From JAJZXY01 sp046706185 (lineage in GTDB: Archaea > Thermoplasmatota > Thermoplasmata > Sysuiplasmatales > Sysuiplasmataceae), in the NCBI GenBank assembly GCA_046706185.1, contig JBJKPR010000048.1, positions 1 to 45,870 on the forward strand: a stretch of 45,870 bases of DNA. The letters are read 5' to 3'. The notes beneath the pieces were generated by a model. The model made no database searches. It saw nothing but the letters and a program-made list of their open reading frames with translations, and had not been told where the DNA came from. Both the position numbers and the translations under genes were made by a program. Shown piece after piece: positions 6,929 through 14,010 of the stretch (position 1 is the first letter of the stretch; each line of letters starts with the position of its first letter).

Positions 6929-7070
6929 AGGATCGCGTGGTTGCCTTCTTCCCGTAGCCGCATGAGGCACAGTAACCGCGGGTATTGTAGGAGTGCCTGC
7001 CGCATCTCCTGCAGATGATGTGAGTCTTGTTTGAGTTGTGTTTACCCTGAGATGGAGTTCCCTTGCTCAT
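6906..7070 (-). CDS. rpl37e: 50S ribosomal protein eL37
   Basis: A 54-aa small ribosomal protein. It begins MSKGTPSQGKHN, then carries a zinc ribbon CRRC...CASC at residues 20-23 and 34-37, and ends with SYGWAKAH. These are the hallmarks of archaeal eL37, a zinc-finger protein of the large subunit bound near the exit tunnel. It starts 14 nt after the Sm-like gene. The LSm-eL37 pair is a well-known conserved archaeal operon. Its 3' end overlaps the possible ATG start of purF. Confidence 0.96.
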   Translation of the reverse strand: MSKGTPSQGKHNSNKTHIICRRCGRHSYNTRGYCASCGYGKKATTRSYGWAKAH

Positions 7071-7084
7071 GATGTTTACCAACC

Positions 7085-7309
7085 TTAGGGAGAGATATAT
7101 ATAACATTGTCGCCGCGGACAATGGTTACTTCCAGTTTCCTTACAACCTCGTTGTTGATGAGCTCCTCCGCGTTCCGGAGGACAATGTTCATGTGAGGAT
7201 CGTAGCCGTCAAGTGTTCCCCTGTAGCCCCTGTTACCCTTCAGTTCGACCATCACCTGGGAATCTATCGCCTGGCCCAGGAAGGCAAGTGGTTTGAGAGC
7301 ATTGGCCAT
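7085..7309 (-). CDS. Sm-like archaeal protein (LSm/SmAP)
   Basis: A 74-aa single-domain Sm fold. Sm1 motif: VMVELKGNRGYRGTLDGYDPHMNIVL (about residues 19-44). Sm2 motif: VRGDNVIYI (63-71). Archaeal SmAPs form heptameric rings that bind U-rich RNA and take part in RNA processing. The gene is directly upstream of eL37, as in many archaea. A TATA box lies 22-33 bp upstream of the ATG, so the transcript should be leaderless. Confidence 0.96.
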   Translation of the reverse strand: MANALKPLAFLGQAIDSQVMVELKGNRGYRGTLDGYDPHMNIVLRNAEELINNEVVRKLEVTIVRGDNVIYISP

Positions 7310-7330
7310 ATGTGAAGTGATTTTGCAAAC

Positions 7331-7342
7331 ACATATTAAACT
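7331..7342 (-). promoter_or_regulatory. TATA box of the LSm-eL37(-purF) operon
   Basis: The minus strand reads AGTTTAATATGT, an archaeal box A, 22-33 bp upstream of the LSm start at 7309. This spacing predicts a leaderless transcript. Confidence 0.6.
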
Positions 7343-7394
7343 TTTGTCGGCCTATGGATTGCTTCCGCATCCGGCGGGCACCGTACACTGGCCA

Positions 7395-8546
7395 TCATAT
7401 GACAGAGCCGATGGTAGGTGCGTCGTGCATGTCCATGTCTATATACACAATGCCCTCGGCAAGCTCCGTGCTGCCGATCCTGCTCGCCTTCCCGGGCGAG
7501 ATAAGTGCAGTCCTGAGCACCAGATCCAGCTGAGTCATTGCCATATTCTCCATGTAGGTGGCGGCAATGTCAGTATCGTAGTCCGCGTCATCGACCAGGT
7601 AATACACGAAGCCCAGAAACGCATCCCTCTTGTTTGTCTTCCTTGCATAGGCGGCAAGAGACGCCTCCCCCTCCGGCTCAAGTGAGATGACATCGAGATT
7701 GAGTTCTACCACTGACATGTTGTTCACTCCTCCCGAATCGAGTAGTTTCCTCCTCCATACTGCGCCATCGCTCCTGCCGAATATGTTCCAGTCAAGTCTG
7801 CTGTCGACATAGACAGGGTTGTCCTCTGGCTCTTGAACCGTCAGCAGCTCCTCTGAAAGTTCCCTGACCGACTGCATTGCAGCGTTGAGCGATTCCTGCC
7901 TTCCGACGGATGGGAGCAGATCGAAGGCGTCCACATGCCCTTCCCTCGCACGTGAAACAGATGACAGAACCGCGCCCATGCCCTGAAGTGTGGAGAAGTA
8001 TCCCCCGTCTATGAGAGATGATGCTTTCTCCCTTACACGCTCTATTTCGGTCCAGACATCTTCTTCTATTGCATTCTCCCTGAACTCGTCGAAGACGTTC
8101 CTTGCATCGCGAAGCTCTGCCTCAAGCCTTTCCTCTGTATAGAAGTGGAGTTCGTCAAGCCCATACTTCTCAAGGTCCACAAACCCGTCGCTCCTCGCCG
8201 CCCACCCTTCCCTCCAGATGCCGCGGCACGAGTAGTCGGGCGTCAGCTGAATGCGCCACATCAGATGCGTGTGAACGGGAAACTGTCTGCAGAAATGAGG
8301 CCGCTTGCTGTAGATTGTGCACTTCCTGTCTCTGAGCAGCGCACATGGACCGCCGTTCTTGAGCATTGCTATTGACCTCTTTGAAGGGTCATGCATGCTC
8401 CTGGCGACAAAGCCAGAAAGCGCAGGGTCCCTCCTGAATGACTTCAGCTCCGGCGGCAGCAGTTCTGGCTGACACAGGCAGCACAAACCGCATCCGTCAA
8501 TGCATTTGAACCACTTGCCCTTCAACTCCGAAGTGTCAATCTCCAC
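7395..8546 (-). CDS. YkgJ-like cysteine-cluster protein
   Basis: A 383-aa protein. The N-terminal third has the cysteine pattern of the YkgJ (putative zinc- or iron-chelating) family: C16, C20, C23, C24 and C26, then C69, C77 and C87 in GGPC...CTIY...RPHFCRQFP. The remaining ~250 residues are mainly helical and not recognised. The preferred ATG at 8546 overlaps the dihydroorotase stop codon (8536-8538), so translation is probably coupled; an upstream in-frame ATG at 8561 is possible. Function is unknown; the family is thought to bind a metal or an Fe-S cluster. Confidence 0.8.
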   Translation of the reverse strand: MEIDTSELKGKWFKCIDGCGLCCLCQPELLPPELKSFRRDPALSGFVARSMHDPSKRSIAMLKNGGPCALLRDRKCTIYSKRPHFCRQFPVHTHLMWRIQLTPDYSCRGIWREGWAARSDGFVDLEKYGLDELHFYTEERLEAELRDARNVFDEFRENAIEEDVWTEIERVREKASSLIDGGYFSTLQGMGAVLSSVSRAREGHVDAFDLLPSVGRQESLNAAMQSVRELSEELLTVQEPEDNPVYVDSRLDWNIFGRSDGAVWRRKLLDSGGVNNMSVVELNLDVISLEPEGEASLAAYARKTNKRDAFLGFVYYLVDDADYDTDIAATYMENMAMTQLDLVLRTALISPGKASRIGSTELAEGIVYIDMDMHDAPTIGSVI

Positions 8547-9825
8547 CATCAGGCACACCATGAAATGCCCTTCCCGCCGGTTTGCCCAGCAGGGATGGAC
8601 CGTCAACCACTTTCATTCCTCTGAGATAAACTTTTTCAGGGAAAACTGCAAGATGTCCGTCGAAAGGGGACCAGCCGCTCTTGGAGTGAAGAGCATTTGA
8701 ATCTATAGCTTTCAGCTTCCTGAGGTTTACAACAAGAACGTCCGCATCGTATCCCACAGCAATCCGCCCCTTCTTCAACCCTAGGATTGAGGCAGGCTTT
8801 TCGCTTATCATCCTCACGAGGGTGCCAAGCCTCATGTCGCCGATTTCAACCAGGTGCAGCAGCATCGGAAGCATTGTCTCCACACCCGGTATGCCAGCCG
8901 GGGCATAGTCGAAGTCATCTTCCTTCTCCTCCCTTGTGTGAGGGGCGTGATCCGACCCGAACGTGTCTATACTGTCTGAAACGACAAGCTTCATGAGGGC
9001 TATCCTGTCCTCGCGTCTCCTCAGCGGCGGGTTGACCTTCCCGTAGGCGCCCAGAGGCATCTCGCAGTCGAGGAGCAGGTGGTGGGGAGTCACCTCGAAC
9101 GTGACGTTCCGTCCGTGCTGCATGCCCGCGGCTTCCTTCGTGGAGACGTGAGCTACATGTATCTTCGGCCTGGAGTGGGAAGAGGAGAAGCCTATCAGCC
9201 TGCTGACAGCAGCAATCTCACTCTCCGGCGGCCTTGACCTGTAATGGTCCCTCAAATTGCTCTCGGATATCCTGTTCCGCAGCTGCTCATCCTCAGCGTG
9301 AACAACAACTGGCTTGGAAGATCTCGAAGCTGCATCTATCAGCCTTTCCTGCTCACCAGGATCGCTGCACATGAGCTCGCCGGTTGTGCTGCCCATGAAA
9401 AGCTTGAAGCCGGCTGCATTCTCGGCCAGCTTGCCCAGCCTTTCACCCGGCATCAGGGCTGCAAACGCACCGTAATCAACAAACGACTTTTCCGAAAAAA
9501 GCTGCATTTTGTGCCTTAGCCTTTCGGGCGTTGTCGTTGGAGGGGAGGTGTTCGGCATGTCAACAACAGTGGTGATGCCGCCGAAAGCAGCGCTCTTGCT
9601 GCCTGTGGTAACATCCTCCTTGTGCGTAAGGCCTGGCTCCCTGAAATGGACATGCATATCGATGCCGCCCGGGATTATTATGCAGTCGTCAAAAGACTCG
9701 CGCTCGTATGCATCTATCTGTTTCTTGATACCGGATATCCTGCCGTCCTTGATTGCCACCGAGGTCCTGACAAGCATTCTGTCGATGTAGAATGTGCCGT
9801 CTATAGCCAGGTCAGCACGTGACAA
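8536..9825 (-). CDS. pyrC: dihydroorotase
   Basis: Cyclises N-carbamoyl-aspartate to dihydroorotate in pyrimidine synthesis. A 429-aa amidohydrolase with the metal motif DMHVHFREPG (H58 and H60), a lysine in GFKLFMGST (K141), further metal-binding histidines in VVHAEDE (H176) and HVAHVS, and a catalytic-type Asp in FGSDHAPHT. The sequence is typical of dihydroorotases rather than hydantoinases. The start is TTG at 9825, supported by a Shine-Dalgarno sequence GAGGTG 5 nt upstream. A TATA box TATATAAAAC lies at 9871-9880. The cysteine-cluster gene downstream overlaps it. Confidence 0.95.
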   Translation of the reverse strand: MSRADLAIDGTFYIDRMLVRTSVAIKDGRISGIKKQIDAYERESFDDCIIIPGGIDMHVHFREPGLTHKEDVTTGSKSAAFGGITTVVDMPNTSPPTTTPERLRHKMQLFSEKSFVDYGAFAALMPGERLGKLAENAAGFKLFMGSTTGELMCSDPGEQERLIDAASRSSKPVVVHAEDEQLRNRISESNLRDHYRSRPPESEIAAVSRLIGFSSSHSRPKIHVAHVSTKEAAGMQHGRNVTFEVTPHHLLLDCEMPLGAYGKVNPPLRRREDRIALMKLVVSDSIDTFGSDHAPHTREEKEDDFDYAPAGIPGVETMLPMLLHLVEIGDMRLGTLVRMISEKPASILGLKKGRIAVGYDADVLVVNLRKLKAIDSNALHSKSGWSPFDGHLAVFPEKVYLRGMKVVDGPSLLGKPAGRAFHGVPDGGD

Positions 9826-9901
9826 AAACGCACCTCACTCCCTCTCCCCTCTTATGAAACTGCATAGCCCGTTTTATATAATATCCTGACGACACTGCAC
9901 C

Positions 9902-10513
9902 CTATTCTTTTCTCAGCACCCTTCTGACCACTTTTCCCCTAGGCTTCTCCTCCCCGAATATCTCACCTTCAAACCTGTAGACGTTGACGCGCGGATCGTG
10001 CCACGAATCTTCAGGAATGCCGGCCTTCCAGCATGTCATCCTCAGGAACTCCTCGCTCTCCCATTTTTCGTCGACTGCCACCTGTGGCAGCAGCAGGCCC
10101 CTGAACCTCCCGCGCTCAACTATAATGCCGTGCTTACCCACCTCCACGCTGCCTGGAATATCCCATCTGCTCCTGGACTCGATGAGTTCGGGTGGAGAAA
10201 GGATGCTGAGTTCGAAGACGATCGCGTCAAGCTCACCCTCCTCCACCGGTTCGAACCTCGGGTCGGACAGGACTGCATCCACCGCCGAATTCAGAAGCGC
10301 CTGGCGGAGGGTGTAGACCGGCTCCGGTATGCCTATGCACCCTCTCAGTGTCAGTTCAGGAAAGGTTTGCACCGTGACAAAGGCACCTGCCTTCTTTTCA
10401 AACACAGGAGGAAGTTTGATTTCAGGCACCTTGTAGCTGCCTGTACGAACGGCACTTTCACCGATTTCCCTTGCAAACCTGACTGCGATTTCACCCTCAC
10501 TGTCTGTCAGCAT
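9902..10513 (-). CDS. AMMECR1-domain protein
   Basis: A 203-aa protein of the AMMECR1 family (TIGR00296 type), conserved in archaea and eukaryotes. The signature LRGCIG is at residues 56-61, and other family blocks (DPRFEPV, GIIVERGRFRGLLLPQV) are present. Biochemical function is not established; links to tRNA or radical SAM chemistry have been proposed for neighbours in other genomes. The ATG at 10513 is preferred over 10537, because a TATA-like TCTATTAATCA near 10553 predicts initiation close to 10527. Confidence 0.93.
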   Translation of the reverse strand: MLTDSEGEIAVRFAREIGESAVRTGSYKVPEIKLPPVFEKKAGAFVTVQTFPELTLRGCIGIPEPVYTLRQALLNSAVDAVLSDPRFEPVEEGELDAIVFELSILSPPELIESRSRWDIPGSVEVGKHGIIVERGRFRGLLLPQVAVDEKWESEEFLRMTCWKAGIPEDSWHDPRVNVYRFEGEIFGEEKPRGKVVRRVLRKE

Positions 10514-10670
10514 GAGCAGTTGACACCACAATATCATTAGGTTCGGCGGTGATTAATAGATTGCCTGCTGAACCAGTTACATCTGCCTGCAGCATGCATT
10601 GGAATGGCATCTCCCAGTGCCATTAGAGGCGAAATGCATTCCTATGCACCGGTGAACTTTTGCAGAAAAG

Positions 10671-10680
10671 ATTTATAAAC
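10671..10680 (+). promoter_or_regulatory. TATA box of the V4R-Roadblock operon
   Basis: ATTTATAAAC, a near-consensus archaeal box A, 25-34 bp upstream of the ATG at 10705. The spacing selects that ATG over upstream in-frame starts (10660, 10690) and predicts a leaderless message. Confidence 0.7.
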
Positions 10681-10704
10681 TCCGTCAAAATGAATCGATA
10701 CTGC

Positions 10705-11124
10705 ATGAAATTCGTCAAAATCTCCCAAACGGAAATGGGAAACATACGGACTCTTTACGAAGGTGTCATGGCAAGCGCCTCGCACGGTCTTTTCTACAGG
10801 GAGGGAATACTTACCGGGAGTGAGATTGTCCGTATCGCACGAGACGAAGATGGTGATTTGCTTGAGACGGCGACAAGACTCCTTGTCGCAAGGGGATGGG
10901 CCGAGAAGGTCGAGTTCAACGAGGACGGCATAGTAGTGCACGGATCCATAGAGGCGGGAACTGCGAGCACACCCACATGCCACAGGCTCCGGGGTGTGTT
11001 CAAGAGGCTGTATGAGGCAGCTGAACACAAGAAGGTCCTGTGTGAGGAGGAGGATTGCGAAAGCCTCGGTTCCAACAGCTGTGTTTTTAAAATAACCAAT
11101 TTGGAGGAGGATGTCGATGACTGA
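10705..11124 (+). CDS. V4R-domain protein
   Basis: A 139-aa single V4R (4-vinyl reductase) domain. The C-terminal half has the family cysteines: C in TCHRLRG, then CEEEDC...GSNSCVF, which in relatives form a small-molecule or metal-binding site. Alone, such domains act as ligand or redox sensors in archaea. The gene is leaderless and overlaps the Roadblock gene by 14 nt (or 8 nt with the second ATG). The pair is the only plus-strand unit in a 20-kb minus-strand stretch. It may form a sensing module with the downstream Roadblock protein; this is inference from context. Confidence 0.85.
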   Translation: MKFVKISQTEMGNIRTLYEGVMASASHGLFYREGILTGSEIVRIARDEDGDLLETATRLLVARGWAEKVEFNEDGIVVHGSIEAGTASTPTCHRLRGVFKRLYEAAEHKKVLCEEEDCESLGSNSCVFKITNLEEDVDD

Positions 11125-11467
11125 AGATCTGAAGGGAATGTTGAAGGAGCTGAGAGTAGACGGTGTGAAGTCCTCCGCCATAATAAGCAGGGACGGTCTT
11201 GTTATCGCTGCTGATCTGGACGGCGGCACTTATGTGGAGACGTTCGCCATCATGTGCGCGACCCTGATGGGAGCCGCTGTAACAGCAAACATGGAGCTGA
11301 AAAGAGGGGCGCCGGAAAAGGTAACAGTCGAGAGCAGCGACGGAAAGATGCTGATAGTAAGCGCAGGCAGAAAGGCAGTGGTTGTCAGTGTCATAGGCAG
11401 CGGCGTCGACGAGGCACATGTTACAAAGCAAATGGAAAAGATTGCGGCCTCGCTGAAGCAGAACTGA
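11111..11467 (+). CDS. Roadblock/LC7-domain protein
   Basis: A 118-aa protein (116 from the second ATG at 11117) made of one Roadblock/LC7 domain: an N-terminal helix, then VKSSAIISRDGLVIAADL, a central helix ETFAIMCATLMGAAVTAN, and paired strands ending in VVVSVIGSG. These dimeric domains bind or regulate small Ras-like GTPases (MglB-type). No GTPase is encoded in the window. It overlaps the V4R gene, implying a shared message. It ends one base before the convergent small gene at 11469. Confidence 0.9.
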   Translation: MSMTEDLKGMLKELRVDGVKSSAIISRDGLVIAADLDGGTYVETFAIMCATLMGAAVTANMELKRGAPEKVTVESSDGKMLIVSAGRKAVVVSVIGSGVDEAHVTKQMEKIAASLKQN

Positions 11468-11468
11468 A

Positions 11469-11762
11469 TTACTCTTTCTTCTGCTTCACCTGAACCTTCT
11501 TCAGTTCTTCCTTCTTCTCTCCGCCCTTTGTTATCTTCTCAACGTGTTCCAGAAAGCCAAGCTGGCTGTCTATTATTGCTCTTGCCGTCAGAAGGAGTTC
11601 CCTCTGCGCGTTCCTGAATTCCTTCATCGCCCTCGAGTTTGCAGGAAGCTTCGGCACGAATGCTCTCATTGCCATCAGCGTGCTGACGCCTGCATTGTAG
11701 GCGTGTTCAACTATCTCCTTTGACCTGACTTCGCTCACCGCGCTTTCTTTTCTTTGTGGCAT
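11469..11762 (-). CDS. small helical protein, unrecognised
   Basis: A 97-aa charged, helical protein of no family I recognise. A central region around VEHAYNAGVSTLMAMRAFVPKLPANSR is followed by long helices and a Lys/Glu-rich tail. It overlaps the 3' end of the ArsA-like gene by 56 nt in another frame, so translational coupling is likely. The start is uncertain: ATG 11762 or GTG 11738. It might be a partner of the ATPase or act on membranes; both are guesses. Confidence 0.65.
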   Translation of the reverse strand: MPQRKESAVSEVRSKEIVEHAYNAGVSTLMAMRAFVPKLPANSRAMKEFRNAQRELLLTARAIIDSQLGFLEHVEKITKGGEKKEELKKVQVKQKKE

Positions 11763-12936
11763 ACATCTCCTCTCTGAACTTGATCGACAGCACGCCGTCC
11801 GAAATTTCGGCTGATGACACCCCCCTGCCGTAAAGGCCCAACGGCAGGGCAATTGTCCTTCGGTACTGGCCTACATCTACAATAATAGCGTCCCTTTTTG
11901 TATATAATTCTAGCTGGTCGGTGGTGGCGAACGGTACCTTCAGCCTTATGGTTGTGGTGCCTCCCCGCGATGTGATCTTCAATGGGTTCTCCCTTGAGTA
12001 TATCGCCGATGGATCAGTGTTGCCGAAAAGCTCGTCCGCAAGCCTTTTCGCCGCTTCGTGCCCGACAACCTCCAGAGTGTACTGGTGAGCCTCGAACGTC
12101 TTCAGCGGCTGGAAAATCTCGTCGATCATGCCCATGTATGTCTCCTGCTCCTTGAGCTTCTTCGGGTCGGCATTCTTCAAGTTCTTGTCGTAGACCCTGT
12201 TGATTACAAGCGCTTCCACTGTGAGGTTGTAGAGAGACAGGTAAGTGTATGCGCGCATTGTCTCGTTGATCACCATCTTTTCAGGATTGGTCACAAGCCT
12301 GACGGAGGTGATGTCGGGGTTGACCAGCATGTCCCTGACGTCCTTTATTCTCATGTTGAACCGTTCGAACTCTTTCATTGCCTCGTTTGTCGGCAGCGGG
12401 AAGGAGAGGACACGGCCGACAGTCGCCCTCGCCACCTTCACGAAGCTCTTGAGCACCCCGTAGAAGCGCTGGAAATACCAGTCTGCCACGTCTGGAAAGC
12501 TGAGAAGCCTGAGCGTGTCAGCGGTAGGAGCCGTGTCTATGACAACAAGGTCGTATTCGTCGTTCCTGTAGAAACGGTCGAGGTAGAAAAGGGCCGCGAT
12601 GAACTCCATGCCTGGAAATATCGCCATCTCCTTCGCGGATATCTCATCCATACCCTGGGATGCAAAGAAGCTGAACACGTATGTCCTGATCTCGTTCCAG
12701 TTGTCCTCGAGCTCCTTCAGTATATCTATCTCGAGACCGTCCAGGTTTGGTGAGATCCTGGTTATGGTATTGCCTATCGCAACCTCGGTGCTGTCCGAAA
12801 GGCTGTGGGCAGAATCAGTGCTCATCACAATAGTCCTCATGCCCCGCTCGGCACACTTTATAGCTGTCGCGACCGAAACGGAGGTCTTCCCAACCCCTCC
12901 CTTGCCAGTGTAAATCAGTATACGCAGATATGACAC
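11707..12936 (-). CDS. ArsA/Get3-family ATPase with C-terminal HSP20-like domain
   Basis: A 409-aa protein. The deviant P-loop GKGGVGKTS (11-19) with its signature lysine, the STDSAHSLSDS switch I motif and DTAPTADTLRLLSFP switch II motif identify the ArsA/Get3 family. The last ~90 residues (from about ENPLKITSRGG) form an alpha-crystallin/HSP20-like 'ArsA_HSP20' domain. Archaeal homologues are thought to target tail-anchored membrane proteins; arsenite transport is less likely, since one ATPase half is present and no arsB lies nearby. The start is GTG at 12936. An overlapping small gene follows. Confidence 0.92.
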   Translation of the reverse strand: MSYLRILIYTGKGGVGKTSVSVATAIKCAERGMRTIVMSTDSAHSLSDSTEVAIGNTITRISPNLDGLEIDILKELEDNWNEIRTYVFSFFASQGMDEISAKEMAIFPGMEFIAALFYLDRFYRNDEYDLVVIDTAPTADTLRLLSFPDVADWYFQRFYGVLKSFVKVARATVGRVLSFPLPTNEAMKEFERFNMRIKDVRDMLVNPDITSVRLVTNPEKMVINETMRAYTYLSLYNLTVEALVINRVYDKNLKNADPKKLKEQETYMGMIDEIFQPLKTFEAHQYTLEVVGHEAAKRLADELFGNTDPSAIYSRENPLKITSRGGTTTIRLKVPFATTDQLELYTKRDAIIVDVGQYRRTIALPLGLYGRGVSSAEISDGVLSIKFREEMYATKKRKRGERSQVKGDS

Positions 12937-12958
12937 CTTTGGCTTCTTATTAAGAACG

Positions 12959-12984
12959 CGGGTAGATTAACTATTCCCTACCCG
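12959..12984. terminator. inverted repeat between the acyltransferase-like and ArsA genes
   Basis: CGGGTAG (12959-12965) and CTACCCG (12978-12984) form a perfect 7-bp stem with a 12-nt AT-rich loop. On the minus strand the first arm contains the TAG stop codon of the upstream gene. It could be an intrinsic stop, a pause site or an mRNA 3' end signal. No strong T-run follows, so the terminator role is tentative. Confidence 0.4.
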
Positions 12985-13919
12985 TATCCGCCAGGCCAGT
13001 CGACCTTGTTGAACCCGGACTTGCATGGTGGGCCGTCTGTGTACTCTATCTGCTCGGCCCCCATGTCGACTACCATGGCGTAGAGCGTCTCGACGTCCTT
13101 GGCGTGGACGCATCCGCCGGTTCCGTGGTCGGAAAGGAACGCCTTCACGCCGTCAATCCCTGCGATTTCCTGTGATGTCTTTTCCTTCCTGCCGTTCACG
13201 AGCACGAACGGGAATGTTGTTATCTCCTCCGGGCTTGCAGCGCCATTCTCTGCGACAAACAAGTACGCCTTGTCCGCACCCGCGACAATGTAGGAGGAGT
13301 CGTGCATCTGCACAATTGTCCCCATCTTCTCAACCGCTGTTTCGAGGCTCTTGCTTGATTCTGTTATTATGCGCGGAACCATGTATGAGGCAACGCCCTG
13401 CCTGGGCGCATCATTCTGCGAGGTTATATCGGCACTCACAAACTGGCCGTACACCCCTATACTCTCCCAGGTGCCCGCGAAGTACCCGGCCATTCTGCCC
13501 AGCGATGCGTATGAATCGTTCGGGTCGAGCCTGAGCAGGTTCCTGACGTAAGTTGAAGGGGAGGCGGAGAAACTCCTGCCTATGACCAAGCCGTCGCCGC
13601 TCTTCGATACGACCGTCATGGAATGCGTCGCCAACGCCCTGTAATCCGTGACCTCGGCAAGCATCGACTCGAATTCGATCGAGATCCCTTCAGCTATGCC
13701 CTGGAGCTCGTCTTTCAGCACAGGATGGGTGGAGAAAAGCGTGTCGGCGGTCCTGAGTGCGTTCTCGAGCAGTTCAGCGGCTACGGGTGAGCTAAGACGT
13801 GCGTGAAGCTGTTCGGTAAACGCGTCGGTCATTTTCCTGCCTATATCGTAGTGGTTCCCGCCCGCATTGATCAGCCTGTAATATTCCTGGATTGAGCCGG
13901 GAGATGGTTCGTCTGCCAT
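12978..13919 (-). CDS. acyl-CoA:6-APA acyltransferase (C45)-like Ntn-hydrolase homologue
   Basis: A 313-aa protein resembling the AAT/C45 family of Ntn hydrolases, which hydrolyse linear amides or transfer acyl groups after self-cleavage. Family-like features: an N-terminal NHYDIGRKM segment, the strand GDGLVIGRSFS matching the usual G-x-x-x-G-x-N-x-D, and EITTFPFVLVNG-type strands later. By reading against the family pattern, the cleavage-site Cys corresponds to Ser100 in ATHSMT. Ser can act as an Ntn nucleophile, or the protein may be inactive. A TATA element ATTTTATACT sits 22-31 bp upstream of the ATG, so the message is leaderless. Substrate unknown. Confidence 0.7.
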   Translation of the reverse strand: MADEPSPGSIQEYYRLINAGGNHYDIGRKMTDAFTEQLHARLSSPVAAELLENALRTADTLFSTHPVLKDELQGIAEGISIEFESMLAEVTDYRALATHSMTVVSKSGDGLVIGRSFSASPSTYVRNLLRLDPNDSYASLGRMAGYFAGTWESIGVYGQFVSADITSQNDAPRQGVASYMVPRIITESSKSLETAVEKMGTIVQMHDSSYIVAGADKAYLFVAENGAASPEEITTFPFVLVNGRKEKTSQEIAGIDGVKAFLSDHGTGGCVHAKDVETLYAMVVDMGAEQIEYTDGPPCKSGFNKVDWPGGYG

Positions 13920-14010
13920 TTAGACTTCACCGCAATTTGAATTTTATACTCATTAATAAGTTTAATCGAAGTTCCGGGCATTTATCGCACAATTCTCCCG
14001 CACGCGTCTG

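Noticed and set aside
12058..12753. 231-aa plus-strand frame antisense to the ArsA gene
   Set aside because: It mirrors the codon structure of a clearly coding gene and has His/Val/Glu-rich shadow composition.
11707..12936. Arsenite efflux ATPase ArsA
   Set aside because: Only one ATPase half, an HSP20-like C-terminus and no ars genes nearby point to the Get3-like archaeal group.
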